In this document: one piece after another, positions 33,813-44,879 of the stretch
Layout of the letters: every line of letters begins with the position of its first letter
Position numbering within the stretch: position 1 is the stretch's first letter
DNA from: Orobanche coerulescens
Lineage: Eukaryota > Streptophyta > Magnoliopsida > Lamiales > Orobanchaceae
Assembly (NCBI GenBank): GCA_033398695.1
Contig: CM065802.1
Coordinates: 164,605,965 to 164,669,964 of the forward strand
Length of the DNA: 64,000 nt
Reading direction: 5' to 3'
The notes under the pieces: model-generated
What the model was told of the DNA's origin: nothing
Databases searched by the model: none
Seen by the model: the letters and a program-made list of their open reading frames with translations, nothing else
Translations under genes and position numbers: made by a program

Positions 33813-34829
33813 ATCACAACTAACACACACACACTTTTGTGCGCACACAGAACACACACACTAGCACACAGACACATACACATCTTGCAAACACACACAC
33901 ACGCACAAATCACAGACATACACAGAACACAATGCATAGTCCGGCCTGGAAAACCAACTGTTCCGGATCCTACATCACCGGAACCTGGGTCGTCGGCAGC
34001 CACCATGGCCAAACCTTGTCCAACTCCAACTCCAACTCCAACTCCAACTCCGCCGGTCCAGTTCCACTGTCCCCCCCTCGGCATATCACCGAAACGACGT
34101 CAATCCTAGACCGACAACCTTCAACATACATAAACCCGACTGCCGACGTGGAAATCCGATCAACTCCCGAGATCACATCCTCGTCAAGCTAGTATCATCG
34201 AAACCCAGATCCAACATCACTATCCCAGCCGCCCACCGGTAACCTTACGCGTCACAGCCATAGTGCCGCTGCTGTTGTCGGGTCTTGCCGTCGGAGACCC
34301 AGCTTGAGAAGTACAATCTCGAACAGCTCGGAAAACCCACCGGGGATGTCTCCTACTGGATCTTGCATCCCTTTCTACCACCGTCCTCCCAGCCCTTCAC
34401 TGGAAGCATCGCCAAAAACTGCACTCATCGCCGTCGCCCCACGCTGCCGAGGTGAGACATGGCGGTCAACGGGCGTGAGGTAGAAGAAGGTGTTCACCTC
34501 TCTTCAGGCCTGATGTGATAATATATTCCTCTAATAAAAAAGAAAAGGGCCGTATAATGAAAGGGGGTTAGCTGGGCCGATAGTGAAAGAAAAAAATTGT
34601 GGGAGAATATATATATATATTGGATAGTTGGGTATTTGACCCAGCAAGGTTCAATTATTCGATGAATTCATATTTCGTAAAATAACACCAACACTAATTC
34701 GCCACTATATTAGTCTAATGTCTCCGTTCGATAATTTAATCAGCTAGCTAATCGAAAAGAAAATGAAATAAATAAATTAAAAAAAATTAATACCGTTAAA
34801 ATTCCAATTTAAAATTCCTGGATATTACA
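31563..34829 (-). repeat. Full 5' LTR of B (about 3.27 kb)
   Basis: In element orientation it runs TGTAATATCCAGG (34829) to GGGGGTGTTATA (31563; a G-to-A change relative to the usual TTACA). It has three GAGGCCTC/GGGAGGGTCC blocks at about 32555-32785, a GTAAATGGGGGAAATG...TTTCAGG segment near 31930-31970, and long (AC)n and (AT)n runs at 33625-33830. The primer site at 31545-31560 shows that it is a 5' LTR for the internal region on its left. It also abuts, across G, an internal-region 3' edge at 60002. Confidence 0.85.
33625..33830. repeat. AC and AT microsatellite tract
   Basis: Alternating runs of (AC)n, (AT)n and CATATATA occur. They create long but meaningless Cys/Tyr/Ile and His/Thr reading frames on both strands. 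Confidence 0.92.
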
Positions 34830-35493
34830 AGAGGAGCCATGGGATAAAGCATATGAAAATTCTGGGCTTTCTAAGGAGAATATTTAGCGGCTAATAGATT
34901 GAAGGATTTTCCGCAAAGACTTACAAAAATAGATGTAGGTGCTCCTGTTGGCCAGAAAGTATACAGTAAACATCTTATAAAGTGAGAATACAATAAGATG
35001 GATGTTTTTCGAAGTTAATTGCGTAGCGAAAGTCTAATAGTGTGCTTCCGTAAGTACAACAACTAGGTGCTCTCCTATTTGCTTGATGGGTACAGGGTTT
35101 TCACAATGTATACTATAAATCACAGTTATAAATGAAAACAGTAAGGACGAAAGGTAAATAACACACAGACATAAGTGGTTCGAGGTAAACCCCTCTACGA
35201 CCACTGGTCCTCCACACAAGAGTAAAATATTTATTAAAATCACTACGTACATAACTACGTGACTTTAACTAAACCTATCATTATATCGTTCACACAGATT
35301 GATACAGAGACCACATCTTTAGTTGTTCATACAGATTAGTTTCAGCTCTTTCGACTTGCTTCTTCTCACACAGATCGAAGCTTAATCTTCAATGTTATTC
35401 TTCCCACACAGGTAGGAACTAGCCAGGACTTAGTCCACACAGGCTTAAGGTTGATCTCAATGGTAAAGATGGTAAAATAAGTTCAAACAACAG
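34830..35493 (-). repeat. Copia LTR fragment (family M)
   Basis: On the minus strand it shares GTGTGGAGGACCAGTGG and GGGGTTTACCTCGAACCACTT with the segment at 41200-41270, plus the repeated AATCTGTGTGAACGATAT words. These mark one copia LTR family. The first 60-70 bp (34830-34895) are not clearly part of it. Confidence 0.65.
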
Positions 35494-35549
35494 TTGTATG
35501 CTTTGACGAGTGAGATGGTTGTTGTGCTTTTTGCATTAAGGACTTGTAT

Positions 35550-36205
35550 ATTTCTTTGCTTAGATACTGTTGTATGCTCAGGAAATATACTGCTCTTTCT
35601 TATCTTAATTGTCAGATCTATTTGTCATATGTATGCGCGATATTTGTTTTGGAAACAAATTGTTCTGCTACTGTATTTTTTACTTCTTGGATACTGGACT
35701 CAGGTGCTAGTTCTCACATTTGTACCGAGAATCAGGATCTGGAACAAAGTAGGAAGTTTGGAGCTGTGGAAATGATGATTATTGTCGGAAGCGGGCATAA
35801 TGTCAAAGCAACTGACATAGGATCACTTATTTTAGATTTAGAATCCGTCTTTGTTTTGACATTAGATGATGTACCTGTTTTGCCAAATGGGCATAAAAAC
35901 ATTGTATCCATTCTAGTCATGGATCGGAAAGACTTTTCATTTTTCATTGGTGATGGTTCTTGCAAATTTTATTTTAGAAATAAACTAGTAGGTACTGCCG
36001 CATTGCCGCATTGTTAAATGGACTGTATCATCTAAACCTTAGTAACAAAGTCGTTGTGAATACTATGACTAGGAAGCGTGGTAGAGATGAAACTAATCAA
36101 CTTTTGAAATAGCATCTTAGAGTTGGTCATGTTGGTCAGACCAAGGTTTACAAAATGGAAAAGGATGGACTTATAGGTCTATTGGGATTGGATCCCTTTC
36201 CAACT
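35550..36205 (+). pseudogene. pol: Copia protease and pre-integrase fragment
   Basis: The reading frame near 35690-36017 contains WILDSGASSHICT (copia protease active site DSG). A PR-like continuation follows (NIVSILVMDRKDFSF). A second frame gives LNGLYHLN and, after a TAG, HLRVGHVGQTKVYKMEKDG. That is the GAG-pre-integrase finger (H-x3-H) of copia pol. Cys partners, the integrase core and RT are absent. The fragment runs opposite to the adjoining LTR piece, so the order is rearranged. Confidence 0.8.
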
Positions 36206-36600
36206 TTTGAATATTGCCCATTGAATACACCGGCTACAAACTAACTGACCACGATCACAAGATCGATGATCTTACTATAGTGGTTGGGAGGCTGGTCGAC
36301 AGCGTTAACGATCTAAAGACCCAACAGGCCGAATCAATGAAACTCCTTAGGGAAATTCAAGGCATGGTCTCGGATCTTGATGATGTGTCTTGGCCTCGGC
36401 TACATGGAGCTTTTCTTGCTCTTGCCTCAGGATCCGCTCCTGATGCTGTTTTAGTTGGTTCAAAGCTTGCCACAATGCTGTTGGCATTAGGCAAACCGCG
36501 TCTTACACATCATTTATTGCTAATTTCAGCTTCAGGAGCTCGTCCTGAGCAGTTTCGTGCATCTAGTATAACTCTTTTCCAACATCATACAGGGCCTTGA
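36206..36600 (+). CDS. Unrecognised ORF fragment, coiled-coil start and Ala/Leu-rich end
   Basis: An open frame without a clear ATG continues from the copia fragment junction to a TGA at 36598-36600. The first half (DHKIDDLTIVVGRLVDSVNDLK, then ESMKLLREIQGMV) looks like a short coiled coil, as seen at the N-terminus of some gypsy gag proteins. The second half (WPRLHGAFLALASGSAPDAVL, KLATMLLALGKPRLTHHLLL) is hydrophobic-helical and unlike retroelement proteins I know. A short minus-strand frame (36745-36563, METRHNVVLIQLVE...) overlaps its end. It may be a fusion of a gag start with captured sequence; function unknown. Confidence 0.35.
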
Positions 36601-36749
36601 CAGCATCCTGTAGAAATAAAGTTTGTCGACCGATGGCTTGAAGTTGCTCAATTCGTGCTTGGGTGCGCAGAGAGCCAGCGCACGCACTCTTTGAGTTTGA
36701 TGGTTCTACGAGCTGTATAAGAACCACGTTATGACGGGTCTCCATGGCC

Positions 36750-38424
36750 TGTCAAAGGTTATTCAATTGAGTCCCTCTTGTTTCCAGATCCTTTCGATTC
36801 AACCCCAAATCATTTTCAGAGTATACTAATGTCAGCCCCTAATTTTCAGTTTCTTCATTCTTGCCCCAATTTGGTTTATAATTATTCCAGTTAGCCCCAA
36901 GAAGAATTATAATTTCTACAATTTCAGTCTCTTTCGGCCAAGCTTTTAACATGTTGACATTTTTAATTACTATTATTATTCACTTACAATTTAATTGCTC
37001 AGTCATATAATAATAATATTTTGCTATTATTATTAATTGTAGATAATAACAAGAATTTACAGGCCTAGAATTGTCGAGTCAAGCATTTCTTCACTTTCAA
37101 GTCAAGAATTGCATTTTATCTAGGTGTGGGGATTTATTACGCTTTTGTTTATTTTAATTGCTTTATATATTGTCTAGTATGTGCACGTGAAATCAGTCAC
37201 AAGCACTTGAATGTACAAATCAGTCAGAAGCACTTAAATGTGCAAATCAATCAGAAGCACTTAATTGTGCATAAAGCCTTCGGGCTAGCCGACGGTCTTC
37301 AGAATTTACCAGTCATGTTGTTTATACTTTCTAATATATTTAGTAATTAACGTAGACATATTGCGTACTCTCCACACTGAGCGAGTTGGAAGCTCACCCC
37401 ACTATTTACCCCCCTTTCAGGTTGAGGAGCTCGATGTGGCATGCGCTTGAGTGTGGGATGATCAAGCCTATGATTAGATATTTATTTATTTAATGTTATT
37501 TTTCTCAAACCAAGTTTTATGAACATGTGTTCAAATTATTTTTATTTCACGTCAAAGTATGTCTTTATTAAATGGTGACATGAGAATATTACTTGCGATT
37601 ATTAAGTTTATTTTTCTTAAAAATGTATTTCCGCAGCAAAATTCTTATTTATTCTTCTTAAAATTAGAAGAATTATTATTTTAGAAAAGTGGTCGCTACA
37701 CATCGCCTTCGGTTGAGGCAAGTTTTATACTTGTACTAGTCAATAAGATTAATGTTATAATATATATGTAAGAATGTGTTGTATCATTCTGAGACTTAGT
37801 CTCTTCATGAATTCATTGATATTAAAGGGATCGTTCGATACGATACTTTTCTGCAATTATGCCAAATGATTACTATTGTTTATTAATGGCAGGTAAGGCA
37901 TTGAGATACTCGTTGTTAATATTGACGTCGATATAAGACATTGTTGTAATTATTGTTATTAATGTTGGCGTCCTGTCATTCATGTTGTATTGGCCGATTG
38001 AAGGCATTGTCGTATTCGTTCTCATCTTCGTCGTCGGTAGCCGATTAAAGGTGCCGAGGAGTTCATTGTATCATTGTTATCGATTGGCCGTTCTAAGGCA
38101 ATCGAGGTGCTCAATCATTCATTGTATCATTGTTATCAAATTGCCATTCTAAGGCAATCGAGGTGCTCAATCATTCATTGTATCATTGTTATCGATTGGC
38201 CGTCTAAGGTAATCGAGGTTTTCTCAATCATTCATTATATCATTGTTATCGATTGGACGTTCTAAGGCAATCGAGGTGCTCAATCATTCATTGTATCATT
38301 GTTATCGATTAGACGTTCTAAGGCAATCGAGGTGCTCAATCATTCATTGTATCATTGTTATCGATTGGCCGTTCTAAGGCAATCGAGGTGCTCAATCATT
38401 CGTTGTATCATTGTTATCGATTGG
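36750..38424 (+). repeat. Left part of long gypsy LTR G, interrupted by D
   Basis: No gene is visible. Runs of CCCC-flanked AT-rich DNA (36780-36900), a GCTCACCCCACTATTTACCCCCC...TTTCAGG segment near 37390-37430 and the tandem array at 38041-38424 are typical of chromovirus LTRs. The tandem array resumes at 49277 after D. The left boundary is uncertain; I place it near 36750, where coding-like sequence ends. Confidence 0.55.
38041..38424. repeat. 56-bp tandem repeat in LTR G
   Basis: Six copies contain TCTAAGGCAATCGAGGTGCTC followed by AATCATTCATTGTATCATTG. They start near 38091, 38147, 38202, 38260, 38316 and 38372, with degenerate copies before them and at 49287-49420 beyond D. Confidence 0.9.
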
Positions 38425-39741
38425 TGTTAGGCGTATTTTTATACGCTTATTTATCATTATTTTGTATTCGTTTTGTGAGTAAATCCGCATAAATGAGCCT
38501 TTAATGCCCTATTATTTTATGTTTTGTAGGAAATTAGCGTTCGAAAGCCGAAACGATGAAAAACGGACGAAAACAGCAATTTTTGGCCTGGGGCCGCGGC
38601 ACAAGGCAAGCGGGCCGCGGCACACGCAGAGGACCGGACCCTCGAGTAATCAGACTCGAGCCGCAAAGACAGAGATATAGTGAGCCGCGGCCCAGGAAGG
38701 AAAAATAGCGCCCAGGCATATCCGCTAAGCGCCGTGAGCCGCGGCACAGATTAAGTGAGCCGCGGCCCACGGGGCGGTTTTGACAGAAAGTGCCGCGTTT
38801 CTGGGACATTTTGGAGCCTGTTCTCGACCTAATTACACGGTCGCGTTTTTGAGGAAAAAGAGGATTATAAATAATGGTTTAAGGTCATAAGGAGAGCATC
38901 GAGAATGTTGGGAATCAGAGGGAATCGCAGAAGGCAAGAAGCAGAAGACACCAAGAGCAGAGGGCGGAATATAGAAGAACGGAGGAATCCGAGCTTTTCA
39001 TTTGCGTTTGATTTCGATGCTTTCATTCATTATTCCTGTATTTTTATCTTTTAGCATGTCAGGCTAAAACCCTGTTCTAGGATTTTGATGAAACCAAAGT
39101 TTTGACGGATTTGCTTTTGATTATCTATATAATTCCCTTTTTCTGTTGAGTTTTCCCAATCGATTTTAATGCTTTCAATTGTCTGGCCAATAATTGGATT
39201 GTTTTAATTACGCAAATCGAATCGGGAGAGGAGAGTTGGTGAGGAACTATTGGTGAGAACCGTTTTATCTTGTGAGATAGGAATATACTCATAGGAACTA
39301 CGTGGCCTTTTGAGGATTTTGTGCTTTTTGTCTATTGTCGAATTAATTCACCTAGGGATTGAGTGTGTTATTCGCCCTTAGAAAAATATATTGACCTCGG
39401 GAGAGGAGGTAGAGTATTTTAGCAATCTTCGCCTTCAATAAATTGGGGAAATCATTAACTTCAGATAATTGAGAGTAAATTCGGATAAACCAAGGTGGAT
39501 TCAGAATCCTAGACTTATTCATCATTTAATTTTCTTTCTTCAAGCGATCGTTTTTACTGTTAGTCCTTTTATTGATTTTATTTAGTTATTAATTGCAACC
39601 CAAATTTCGACTGTTCAAATAAAATTAGAATACATAAAAATCGGTACTTAGTAATTCAGTCCTCGTGGGAACGATACTCACTCATCACTTTATTACTTGT
39701 CTACGATAACGTGCACTTGCGTTTAACGAAATATCGCAACA
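38425..39741 (+). repeat. 5' LTR of D (1317 bp)
   Basis: It carries about five GAGCCGCGGC(A/C)C words at 38592-38770, then a TATA box (TTATAAATA, 38865-38873). Downstream are an R/U5 with an (A)GAAGCAGAAGACACC segment and the end CGAAATATCGCAACA. Relative to the 3' LTR it keeps about 46 bp near 39196-39242. Confidence 0.93.
38592..38873 (+). promoter_or_regulatory. D LTR promoter: GCCGCGGC palindrome array and TATA box
   Basis: About five copies of the 8-bp palindrome GCCGCGGC, mostly in the word GTGAGCCGCGGCAC, end about 100 bp upstream of TTATAAATA. The 3' LTR repeats the layout at 48175-48455. Confidence 0.55.
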
Positions 39742-39744
39742 AGT

Positions 39745-39765
39745 TTTTGGCTCCATTGCCGGGGA
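39745..39765 (+). other. Primer binding site of D
   Basis: TTTTGGCTCCATTGCCGGGG directly follows the LTR end. It differs by one or two bases from the TGGCGCCGTTGCCGGGGA site usual in the Athila lineage. Confidence 0.85.
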
Positions 39766-39885
39766 CAGATTTTTCTACTAATATCGATTTTGGTATTTCT
39801 AGTCTTAGTTTGAACGTTTTTTTATTGTTTTTATGTTATTTTATTTATTTGTTTGTTTTTCCTTTCAGGATTGTTCGGTTAGTGC

Positions 39886-40450
39886 ATGAGAAAATTCGGT
39901 AACGAAGGCCTACTACCTTTGGATACCAAACTCGAGCGCACTCTTTGGAGAAACAAGAAGGAGAAACGAGAGCTACCGACGACAGTCATCATGGCCGATA
40001 ACACGGGAAATCATGAAGCGGAAAACCCCATGGTGCAAGCTCAACCGGCATTAGCACTCCGCGATTATGCTATGCCGCAAATCAATACTAACTTTTCGGG
40101 GATTCGGCGTCCAAAAATTCAGGCAAACAATTTCGAAATCAAGCCCGCGATCATTCAGATGGTGCAAGCGAGCCAGTTTTGTGGTCTGCCAAACGATGAC
40201 CCCAACGCGCATATCGCGTCTTTTCTCGAGATTTGTGACACCTTTAAAAACAACGGTGTCACCGATGATGCCATCCGTCTAAGGCTTTTCCCTTTATCTT
40301 TGAGGGACAAAGCAAAATTTTGGTTGAATTCCTTACCGCCGGGCTCTATCACGACATGGGCGGAATTAGCGCAAGCCTTCCTTGCTAAATTCTTCCCACC
40401 TTCCAAGACATCGAGGTTAAGAAACGAAATTACTACTTTTGGTCAAAGCA
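39886..40450 (+). pseudogene. gag: D gag, N-terminal part (Athila capsid)
   Basis: The frame starts at ATG 39886. Capsid motifs typical of Athila are clear: NFEIKPAIIQMVQ, FCGLPNDDPNAHIASFLEIC and DKAKFWLNSLPPGSITTWAEL, then FLAKFFPPSKTSRLRNEI. The frame enters foreign sequence at about 40450. The capsid continues at 42147 with LHEAWERYKDLLRRCPHHG, so 1.7 kb has been inserted in the middle. Confidence 0.93.
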
Positions 40451-40454
40451 AAGG

Positions 40455-41447
40455 AGTCTTATAAAGACTATGGAAGCTATCTCGAATCGACAATACAACT
40501 ATCATTCCATACAACATCCAAATAGGACAAGAAGGAATCTTTGTTATTCAGTAAGTCAAAGTCCCGTTTGAGAAGATATATTTAAATACTAACTGATAAA
40601 GTATTTAAATATCAAGCCATCAGAAATCTTCAATCTAGCGCAAAATCCGGATCGTGTTTTATTCAAACACATCATTCCGTTGGAACGGAATCTTGCTCAA
40701 CAGATTTATATCAACGGATATATTTCAGAAAGCTATATATATCCCCAGCCTTTGAAGATCTACATACACGCAAACAAACGAACAAACGATCGAATTTATA
40801 CGCAAGTGAAACAAGTGCTTACACGAATATTCAGAGCAAACATATCTTTCAAGGCATTCTGCTATTCTGAAAGAACAGATATATAGTGCTCAAAACCGTG
40901 AACAACACATCATCAGCTAAAAGCTCAGCAAGTCAAAGTTGTTGTTCAAATATTGTTCTAACCCTTGATCAAACCTATCAGCCCTGTGTGGACTGAGAAT
41001 CCTTGCTCTTCCTGAACTGTGTGTGACGGACTTGCATTGTAGAGATAAAGCTTCGGAATTGTGTGTGAAGAAGCCAGTCAAGTGAAAGCTCAAACCAATC
41101 TGCGTGAATGGTTGAAGGCTAAGATCATTATATCAATCTGTGTGAACGATATACTGATTAGGTTTGATAATAAATACGTAGTTGTGTACGTAGTATTTAC
41201 AATAAACATTTTTACTCCTGTGTGGAGGACCAGTGGACGTAGAGGGGTTTACCTCGAACCACTTTAATTACTGTGTCAATTACCTTCTGCATTTACTGTT
41301 TTAATATTTGTAATTATCTTTAAGTATACATTTCATATCTAGTTGTTGTATTTACAGCAGCTTACTTTGTCAAGACATCCGCTACGCACTCAGATTTGAA
41401 AACCGTACAACCTGTTTAAAACACTCTACAAGATGTATCCTATATAC
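40455..41447 (+). repeat. Copia LTR (family M) inside D
   Basis: Plus orientation is suggested by a TATA-like CTATATATA (about 40733) and an AATAAA (about 41202) in that order. It shares GTGTGGAGGACCAGTGG and the FULL-match words around it with 35165-35230 (inverted). The end passes into the stop of the minus-strand gag. Confidence 0.6.
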
Positions 41448-41897
41448 TTAGTGGCCAACAGCCTCCAATATCTCGATCATAGATATCATTTTGAGGACGT
41501 GGTCCCCAACCTTCTCACATTCCTTCATCCTTGCACCGAACAGTTGCTTGGATATCTCAAATCTAGAAGTACGACTATACTCACCATAAAAATCGATTAA
41601 GTGAGATAAAATCTGCCTAGTAGAAGTCATTTTCTCAGGAGCTCTCTGAAGCTCATTAAACATAGAAGCCATCATATAAGCACGGACTTTTATGTCATCC
41701 TTAACCCACTTTTCGTGTTTTTCAATTTCTTCCTGATTGGCTCTTGTCCGCACTGGAGGTTGCGGAATGTCCGTCTCCAAGACGTATCCCAGTGCCTCTA
41801 TACTGAGGACTATCATCAAATTGCAGAGCCAATCCACAAAGTTATGGCCGATTAAGGTGTTATTTGCGAGTAGTATAGCGAGTGGGTTCATGGTCAT
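41448..41897 (-). pseudogene. gag: Copia gag N-terminal fragment inside D
   Basis: A 149-codon frame starts at ATG 41897 (MTMNPLAILLANNTLIGHNF). It carries the copia capsid pattern: VDWLCNLMIVL near residue 20, the W-x-KDDIKVRAYMMASM segment near 65, and LFGARMKECEKVGDHVLKMI near 115. It ends where LTR sequence begins, so the C-terminal half and zinc knuckle are missing. It codes opposite to D and to the LTR beside it. Confidence 0.85.
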
Positions 41898-42146
41898 ATT
41901 GAGAGTTGATGTTTGTCGGCATTAAGTACGACAGATTTATTAGTGACTCATTCAATTATGATTCAAGGATAGAATTAAGGTCTTTTATATTCTTTTACCC
42001 AGCTCCCACTATTTTTATCGGAATAACACACTCCCATGTGAAATCCAGAAGTATTGTTCGCAATATCTTCATTGTGGTGATCGAGTTCTTTATAAATTTT
42101 AATAGAGGGCAACCGAACAGGTTTCTAGTCTATTAATTTTCATAAA

Positions 42147-43145
42147 GTGGTGTCCAATACTAACCCATCTAATGGACTTCACGAAGCTTGGGAGCGGTAC
42201 AAAGATTTGTTACGGAGATGCCCACACCACGGCCTTCCGGACTGGCTACAAATTCAAACATTTTACAACAGATTGAGTGCTTCTACCCGCACTCTTGTGG
42301 ATGCAGCCGCTGGAGGAGCCTTGATGGGAAAAACGATGGCTGAAGCACACTCTTTGTTGGAAGCTATGGCCGCAAATGCGTATCAGTGGCCTTATGAACG
42401 AGTAATCCCGAAGCGAGTTATGGAAATCTCGAATAATGATCCGATCTCTACATTGTCGGCCCAAGTCGCAGCATTGACGCAGCAACTTCAAGCCTTTTCA
42501 CATGCTCCTTCTCCCGTTACCATTGAATGGTGCAATTGGTGTAACGGATCTCACCCTAGCGCAGAGTGCCAAGTCGGAAACCCTTTCGAGCAGCCCCCAA
42601 TTGAAAAAGCTCAGTTCGTACGAAAAGGGAATCGACAAAACAATCCGTACTCCAACACGTATAATCCGGGATGGCGTAATCATCCTAACTTCTCATGGAG
42701 AAACGGACAAAACTAGAACCAGCCTCCATTTAATCAACACCAACAGCAGCCTCCTCCCGCTCCAAAAATCTCTCTAGAAGAAGCAATGGCGAAATTGGCA
42801 GCGGACAAGAATCAGTTCATGGCTCGTACGGAAGCGACCTTGCAAAACCATTCCACTTCTATACGCAACTTGGAAGTCCAACTGGGCCAGATTGCTAATA
42901 TATTAACAGCCCGCCCGGAAGGTACCTTGCCAAGTACGACCGAAACAAATCCCAATGAGAGTGTTAATGCCATTGGTTTGAGAAGTGGGAAGGAATTGTG
43001 CGAGCTGCCTGGGCCGAACGAAAACAGAAGTGAGGATGGGGAGAAGAAAAATTCAGCGACTAAGGAATCACCAAATTTGAGACCCTCGATACTGTTTCCG
43101 GATAATCCCAAGGCATATGTGCCACCCATCCCGTTTCTGCAGTGA
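42147..43145 (+). pseudogene. gag: D gag, C-terminal part
   Basis: Capsid sequence resumes (EAWERYKDLLRRCPHHGLPD, FYNRLSASTRTLVDAAAGG). A CCHC-like knuckle follows (CNWCNGSHPSAEC, about 42530-42570) with Pro/Asn-rich linker. A TAG at about 42714 interrupts it. The downstream part from 42786 (KLAADKNQFMARTEATLQNH, then NAIGLRSGKEL) is the typical Athila gag tail before protease. Frame shifts to the protease frame near 43142. Confidence 0.9.
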
Positions 43146-44209
43146 TTACAACAGAAAAGGTGGACAAGAAATTCTCTAAGTTCCTCGACGTATTCAAGAA
43201 ACTGCATATTACCATCCCATTTGCCGACGCCTTGGAGAAAATGCCGAGTTATGTCAAATTCATGAAGGAGATCTTGTCAAATAAAAGAAAACTCGAGGAG
43301 TATGAGACTGTCGCATTGACGGAGGAGTGCAGCGCTATTCTTCAGAAAAAGCTTCCGCCAAAATTGAAGGATCCGGGAAGTTTTAATATACCATGCACTA
43401 TAGAAAATCTGACTTTTGAAAGGGCATTGTGCGATCTCGGCGCTAGTGTTAATCTCATGCCTCTGTCTATTTTCAAGAAGCTAGGAATCGGGGAAGCAAA
43501 ACCTACTACGGTCTCCTTACACTTAGCTAATAGATCCATCAAATATCCAAGGGGAGTGATAGAGGACGTCTTAGTCAAAGTCGATAAGTTCATCTTTCTG
43601 GCCGACTTCATTGTGCTTGACATGGAGGAGGACCACGACATCCTAATTATCTTGGGAAGACCATTTTTGCCAACCGGCCGAACTTTAATCGACGTGGAAA
43701 AAGGGGAACTAACTCTAAGGGTTCAAGACGAGCATGTCACTTTTCAAGTATTTAAATCCTTTCCATGTCTAGGTGGTGTTGAGAAGAGCTCGAAAATTAA
43801 AAGTGTGGATACCGTTGCGAAAGACACACACCGGAAGAATCATCGGTCGAAAAACTCAGAATCCGTTTTAGAGGCCCCGACGCCTAATAAGAATGAAGAA
43901 CAAGTTGCATATCTTAAGCATGTGGACATGCTATCATCATCAACCGTTCATCCACCAATGAAAAATTCCGATGTTGTTATGAGTTCGTTCGAGAAAAAAG
44001 AGAATAAGCCGGACGTAAAACGGATGCCAAATCATGTGAAAAATGGGTGCTTCGGAAAGTTGTTTGTGTCAAAACCTTTTCGCAAACAACATTGGGTGTC
44101 CGAACCGAAAATCAGATCGTTAAGGACCAATGGTCAAAATTTTAAAACACACATTAACGGTTCAATGGACGGGGCAGAGTTCAAATGGAGTTTGCGAAAA
44201 GCGAACTGA
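43142..44209 (+). CDS. D protease (Athila retropepsin) with residual tail; RT onward deleted
   Basis: The 355-codon frame has the Athila linker (FADALEKMPSYVKFMKEIL, then CTIENLTFERALCDLGAS). Its active site reads D-L-G-A-S, as is usual in this lineage, and is followed by VNLMPLSIFKKLG and ILGRPFLPTGRTLIDVEKGE. Retropepsins cut Gag-Pol inside the particle. After about residue 210 the sequence becomes an unfamiliar Lys/Ser-rich tail ending FKWSLRKAN. RT, RNase H and integrase, which should follow, are missing. The frame itself is intact, so a Gag-less protease product is possible but not expected to act. Confidence 0.85.
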   Translation: MITTEKVDKKFSKFLDVFKKLHITIPFADALEKMPSYVKFMKEILSNKRKLEEYETVALTEECSAILQKKLPPKLKDPGSFNIPCTIENLTFERALCDLGASVNLMPLSIFKKLGIGEAKPTTVSLHLANRSIKYPRGVIEDVLVKVDKFIFLADFIVLDMEEDHDILIILGRPFLPTGRTLIDVEKGELTLRVQDEHVTFQVFKSFPCLGGVEKSSKIKSVDTVAKDTHRKNHRSKNSESVLEAPTPNKNEEQVAYLKHVDMLSSSTVHPPMKNSDVVMSSFEKKENKPDVKRMPNHVKNGCFGKLFVSKPFRKQHWVSEPKIRSLRTNGQNFKTHINGSMDGAEFKWSLRKAN

Positions 44210-44424
44210 TTTTCAATAGGTCCGGCTGAAGACTATAAACTTAGCACTTCTCGGGAGACAACCCGAGTTTTAGTAGTAGATTTTTGTGTTTCAGAATTTT
44301 CTTGCATTTTTGAATTTTTATTTTTCATCATTTTTGCTTTGATTTGCTTATCGCTCTCGTTCTTGACATGTTCCTTTGAAAATTCTGTGCAGAAAAAGTC
44401 CCAGGGGAAAAATTTATGCCTGAG
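44210..44424 (+). other. Remnant of the post-pol spacer of D
   Basis: CTTCTCGGGAGACAACCCGAG (44248-44268) forms a small stem. It resembles the conserved sequence that follows integrase in Athila elements, so the deletion removed the enzymes but kept the spacer. Nothing coding is visible. Confidence 0.55.
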
Positions 44425-44879
44425 ACGCGCCACAAGGCTTGTGAGCTGCGGCACACACAAATCGAACCAGAAGGCTAAACATCCTGTACTATGTGCCGCG
44501 GCACAACCTTACTGAGCCGCGGCACACTTGATTCCTCAGCCGCAGCACACCAAATGCCAAATGATGAGCCCAGAATGCTGTACTCTGTGCCGCGACACAA
44601 ACCAAGTGAGCTGCGGTACATCAACACTATGAGCCACGGCACCCGTCTTCTGAGCCGTGGCACATGTCGACATAGCATACAAGCCCAGTGATCGCACTGG
44701 GCCGCGGCTCACTTAAGCCGTGGCCGCGCCCTGCTCGGAATTTGAATGCCTGGTACCTTTATAACATGAATTCGGCCGACCCCAGGTACACTTCCTTCTC
44801 TTCCTCTACACAAGCGATCGGCCAAGAATTTTTTTTCTCATCTTCTTTTTCTTCTTGCATTCTTCAAGATCTAAGCAAG
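44425..44879 (+). promoter_or_regulatory. Candidate internal promoter of D with palindrome array, TATA-like box and leader
   Basis: About ten GAGCCGCGGCAC-type words, several with CpG-to-TpG/CpA changes, cover 44435-44728. A TATA-like CTTTATAAC follows at 44757-44765. Then comes a CT-rich leader that ends CTAAGCAAG at 44879, directly before a consensus splice donor. The same palindrome array-TATA layout makes up D's LTR promoter. Promoter activity is inferred. Confidence 0.5.

Larger units (their letters stand above)
40451..42146. mobile_element. Rearranged copia fragment inserted in D gag
   Basis: The insert consists of a plus-oriented copia LTR-like part (about 40455-41447) and a minus-oriented copia gag (41448-41897) with about 240 bp of leader on its right. 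Opposite orientations mean this is not a simple insertion. I found no convincing target duplication. The LTR belongs to the same family as 34830-35493. Confidence 0.7.

Noticed and set aside
33617..34192. Overlapping frames rich in Cys/Val/Tyr or His/Thr
   Set aside because: They come from (AC)n and (AT)n microsatellites and the LTR next to them; no family features.
38074..38265. Ile/His-rich frame
   Set aside because: Translation of the 56-bp tandem repeat of LTR G.
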